From NCBI GenBank assembly GCA_028870665.1, contig JAGWPB010000021.1:1-40624 (forward strand): DNA of 40,624 nucleotides, given 5' to 3'. The notes below the pieces were generated by a model that worked only from the letters and a program-made list of their open reading frames with translations, was not told where the DNA came from and did no database searches. Within the stretch, counting starts at the first letter, position 1; each line of letters starts with the position of its first letter. Shown here piece after piece: positions 38,717 to 40,624 of the stretch. Made by a program: the position numbers and the translations under genes. Origin of the DNA: Lysobacteraceae bacterium. Lineage in GTDB: Bacteria > Pseudomonadota > Gammaproteobacteria > Xanthomonadales > Rhodanobacteraceae.

Positions 38717-40324
38717 TCACATGCGAAACACGCCGTAGCGTGTCGGCTCGATCGGCGCATTCAGGCTGGCCGAGATCGCCAGGCCCAGCACGCGCCGGGT
38801 ATCGGCGGGATCGATGATGCCGTCGTCCCACAGCCGCGCACTGGCGTACCAGGGGTGACCCTGACGCTCGTACTGTTCGCGGATCGGCGCCTTGAACGCC
38901 TCTTCTTCCACCGTGCTCCAGGACTTGCCTGCCGCTTCCAGACCATCGCGCTTGACGGTGGCCAGCACGCCGGCGGCCTGTTCGCCGCCCATCACGCTGA
39001 TGCGCGCATTGGGCCACATCCACAGGAAGCGCCCGCCGTAGGCGCGGCCGCACATGGCGTAGTTGCCGGCGCCGAAGCTGCCGCCGATCACCACCGTGAA
39101 CTTGGGCACCGCGGAGCAGGCCACGGCGGTGACCATCTTGGCGCCGTCCTTGGCGATGCCGGCGTTCTCGTAGCGCTTGCCGACCATGAAGCCGGTGATG
39201 TTCTGCAGGAACACCAGCGGAACGCCGCGCTGATTGGCCAGCTCGATGAAATGCGCGCCCTTCAGCGCGGATTCCGAGAACAGGATGCCGTTGTTGGCGA
39301 CGATCGCCACCGGATAGCCGTGCAGATGGGCAAAGCCGGTCACCAGGGTCTTGCCGTAGCGCGCCTTGAACTCGTGGAATTCCGAGCCGTCGACCAGGCG
39401 CGCGATCACCTCGCGCACGTCGTAGGGGCGGCGGATGTCGGACGGGATCACGCCATAGAGCTCCTCGGCGGGATGGCGCGGTGCGACCGGCGCGCGCAAC
39501 GCCAGGGGCATCGACTTGACACGGTTGAGGCGGGCGACCGCCTCGCGCGCCAGCGCCAGGGCGTGGCGGTCGTCCTCGGCGTAGTGATCGGCGACGCCCG
39601 AGATGGCCGTGTGCACATCCGCGCCGCCGAGGGTTTCGGCGTCGACGATCTCTCCGGTCGCGGCCTTCACCAGCGGCGGGCCGCCGAGAAAGATCGTGCC
39701 CTGGTTCCTGACGATGATGGTCTCGTCGCTCATCGCCGGCACATAAGCGCCACCGGCCGTGCAGGAACCCATCACGACGGCGATCTGGGCGATGCCCAGC
39801 GCGCTCATCCGCGCCTGGTTGTAGAAGATGCGGCCGAAGTGCTCGCGATCCGGGAACACCTCATCCTGCAACGGCAGAAAGGCCCCGCCCGAATCGACGA
39901 GGCAGATGCAGGGCAGGCGATTCTCGAGTGCGATCTCCTGCGCGCGCAGGTGCTTTTTGACGGTGACGGGGAAGTAGGTGCCGCCCTTCACCGTGGCGTC
40001 GTTGGCGATCACCATCACTTCAACGCCGCCGATGCGGCCGATGCCGGTGATCAGGCCGGCGGCGGGTGCCTGATCCGCATACAGGCCATGGGCAGCCAGC
40101 GCCGACAGCTCGAGGAACGGAGAGCCCGGATCGAGCAGGGCGTCGATGCGTTCGCGCGGAAGCAGCTTGCCGCGCGCGACGTGCTTGTCGCGTGCCTCGG
40201 CCCCGCCGCCCTCGGCGACCCGGGCCAGTTCGGCGTGCAATGCCGCGACCTGCGCGCGCAGCTGCGTCGCGTTGGCCTGGAATTCGTCGCTGCGCGGATC
40301 GAGACGGGATTCAAGCACGGCCAT
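38717..40324 (-). CDS. mccB: Methylcrotonyl-CoA carboxylase carboxyltransferase (beta) subunit
   Basis: 535-aa carboxyltransferase of the crotonase-like PccB/MccB family. Two-domain layout: N-domain with [55 protein letters not shown]-type residues, [18 protein letters not shown]-domain with [46 protein letters not shown] and [19 protein letters not shown]. These segments favour MccB over propionyl-CoA carboxylase. The start is ATG 40324 ([15 protein letters not shown]). Works with mccA (33729-35744), from which it is separated by the opposite-strand iron cassette. Confidence 0.96.
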   Translation of the reverse strand: MAVLESRLDPRSDEFQANATQLRAQVAALHAELARVAEGGGAEARDKHVARGKLLPRERIDALLDPGSPFLELSALAAHGLYADQAPAAGLITGIGRIGGVEVMVIANDATVKGGTYFPVTVKKHLRAQEIALENRLPCICLVDSGGAFLPLQDEVFPDREHFGRIFYNQARMSALGIAQIAVVMGSCTAGGAYVPAMSDETIIVRNQGTIFLGGPPLVKAATGEIVDAETLGGADVHTAISGVADHYAEDDRHALALAREAVARLNRVKSMPLALRAPVAPRHPAEELYGVIPSDIRRPYDVREVIARLVDGSEFHEFKARYGKTLVTGFAHLHGYPVAIVANNGILFSESALKGAHFIELANQRGVPLVFLQNITGFMVGKRYENAGIAKDGAKMVTAVACSAVPKFTVVIGGSFGAGNYAMCGRAYGGRFLWMWPNARISVMGGEQAAGVLATVKRDGLEAAGKSWSTVEEEAFKAPIREQYERQGHPWYASARLWDDGIIDPADTRRVLGLAISASLNAPIEPTRYGVFRM

Positions 40325-40381
40325 GCGGGCGCTTCCGGCAGAACGGAAACGCGATGATACGTTCCGCGCGCCTGCCGGCCC

Positions 40382-40416
40382 AGACAAGCCGGCCGCACGA
40401 GGCGGCCGGCTTGTCT
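40382..40416. terminator. Strong hairpin between the Ala-rich gene and mccB
   Basis: AGACAAGCCGGCCGC (40382-40396) and GCGGCCGGCTTGTCT (40402-40416), a perfect 15-bp stem with a 5-base loop. It lies 22 bases after the stop of the minus-strand Ala-rich gene and 57 bases ahead of mccB. No T-run follows on the minus strand. Probable terminator or 3'-end stabiliser. Confidence 0.6.
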
Positions 40417-40438
40417 CCCGCTGAAGATCGAGCGGCCG

Positions 40439-40624
40439 TCAGCCTCCGGCCTTGCCCGCCGCGGCCTTGGCCTTGTCCATGGCGTCTGCGGCAGCGGTCT
40501 TGGCGTCGTGGGCCGCCGCCGTGGCCTGTGCGGCGCCGGTCTTGGCTGCAGCCGCGGCCGTCGTCGCCGCATGGGCCGCGCTGGAGGCGGATGCCGGGGC
40601 GCTGCCGCTGGCGGCCGGCGCCGC
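40439..40624 (-). CDS. C-terminal part of an Ala/Lys-rich protein (partial)
   Basis: 61 codons before a TGA; the 5' part lies outside the window. The visible part is almost only Ala, Lys, Gly, Thr and Ser with heptad-like AAHDAKTAAADAMDKAKAAAGKAGG, suggesting a helical, low-complexity tail as in small Ala-rich lipoproteins or histone-like proteins. No family is recognised, and codon bias alone supports coding, so this is tentative. Confidence 0.5.
   Translation of the reverse strand, partial: AAPAASGSAPASASSAAHAATTAAAAAKTGAAQATAAAHDAKTAAADAMDKAKAAAGKAGG

Overview
This window is a high-GC, gene-dense chromosomal segment of a gammaproteobacterium. The best fit is Xanthomonadales/Lysobacterales, close to Xanthomonas, Lysobacter or Rhodanobacteraceae. 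Pointers are an ArsR-methyltransferase regulator ahead of metH, a ypjD/ffh-rpsP-rimM-trmD-rplS block, a FimX-type REC-PAS-GGDEF-EAL protein, divergent epmB/efp, a Cys-poor DksA with a long basic N-terminus, and an mtaD-like/ubiG/gph/phytoene-synthase-like run. No rRNA, tRNA, CRISPR, phage or transposase gene was seen. The affiliation is inference from gene content.

Layout. 1-4853 (-): SAM-cycle operon, ArsR-methyltransferase regulator then B12-dependent metH, cut at its C-terminus by the window edge. 4938-6968 (+): secreted alpha/beta hydrolase and an acyl-CoA dehydrogenase, followed by a duplicated scrap of the dehydrogenase 3' end. 7167-8400 (-): PilZ protein and YpjD-like membrane protein. 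8485-11904 (+): ffh, rpsP, rimM, trmD, rplS (protein targeting and ribosome maturation). 12055-14112 (-): fimX. 14231-15883: divergent epmB and efp. 16058-20010 (+): amidohydrolase (SAH/MTA deaminase type), ubiG preceded by a duplicated ubiG 5' fragment and a hairpin-rich cassette, HAD phosphatase, phytoene-synthase-like protein. 20097-21071 (+): folE2. 21081-22675 (-): yidD and dihydroorotase. 22850-23995 (+): DksA-like protein. 24115-28013 (-): FUSC transporter-like protein, small secreted protein, kynureninase. 28189-30178 (-): efpL (yeiP), SDR dehydrogenase, GNAT. 30219-32750 (-): PAS-GGDEF-EAL protein. 32787-40324: leucine/isovalerate catabolism genes (mccB, enoyl-CoA hydratase, mccA, mvaB; all -) interrupted by an opposite-strand, Fur-box-controlled iron cassette (cupredoxin, FTR1, outer-membrane-like protein; 36596-38667 +). 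40439-40624 (-): end of an Ala-rich protein.

Themes. (1) Translation factors: EF-P, its activating aminomutase EpmB, the EF-P paralogue EfpL, rimM, trmD and ribosomal proteins. (2) c-di-GMP: a PilZ receptor, degenerate FimX and a multidomain GGDEF/EAL protein. (3) Methyl/SAM cycle: metH, its probable SAH-sensing regulator and an SAH/MTA deaminase-like enzyme. (4) Branched-chain acyl-CoA catabolism.

The most unusual non-coding signal is a set of palindromic elements that have entered or abutted genes without destroying them. One is an in-frame GC-rich insertion of about 70 codons inside metH. Two others, at the 3' end of the acyl-CoA dehydrogenase and the 5' end of ubiG, are flanked by 94-bp and 82-bp duplications of gene sequence. 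A fourth contains the efpL stop codon. No gaps longer than about 300 bases without a gene were found, apart from the 385-base mtaD-like/ubiG interval, which holds the ubiG fragment and hairpin cassette.
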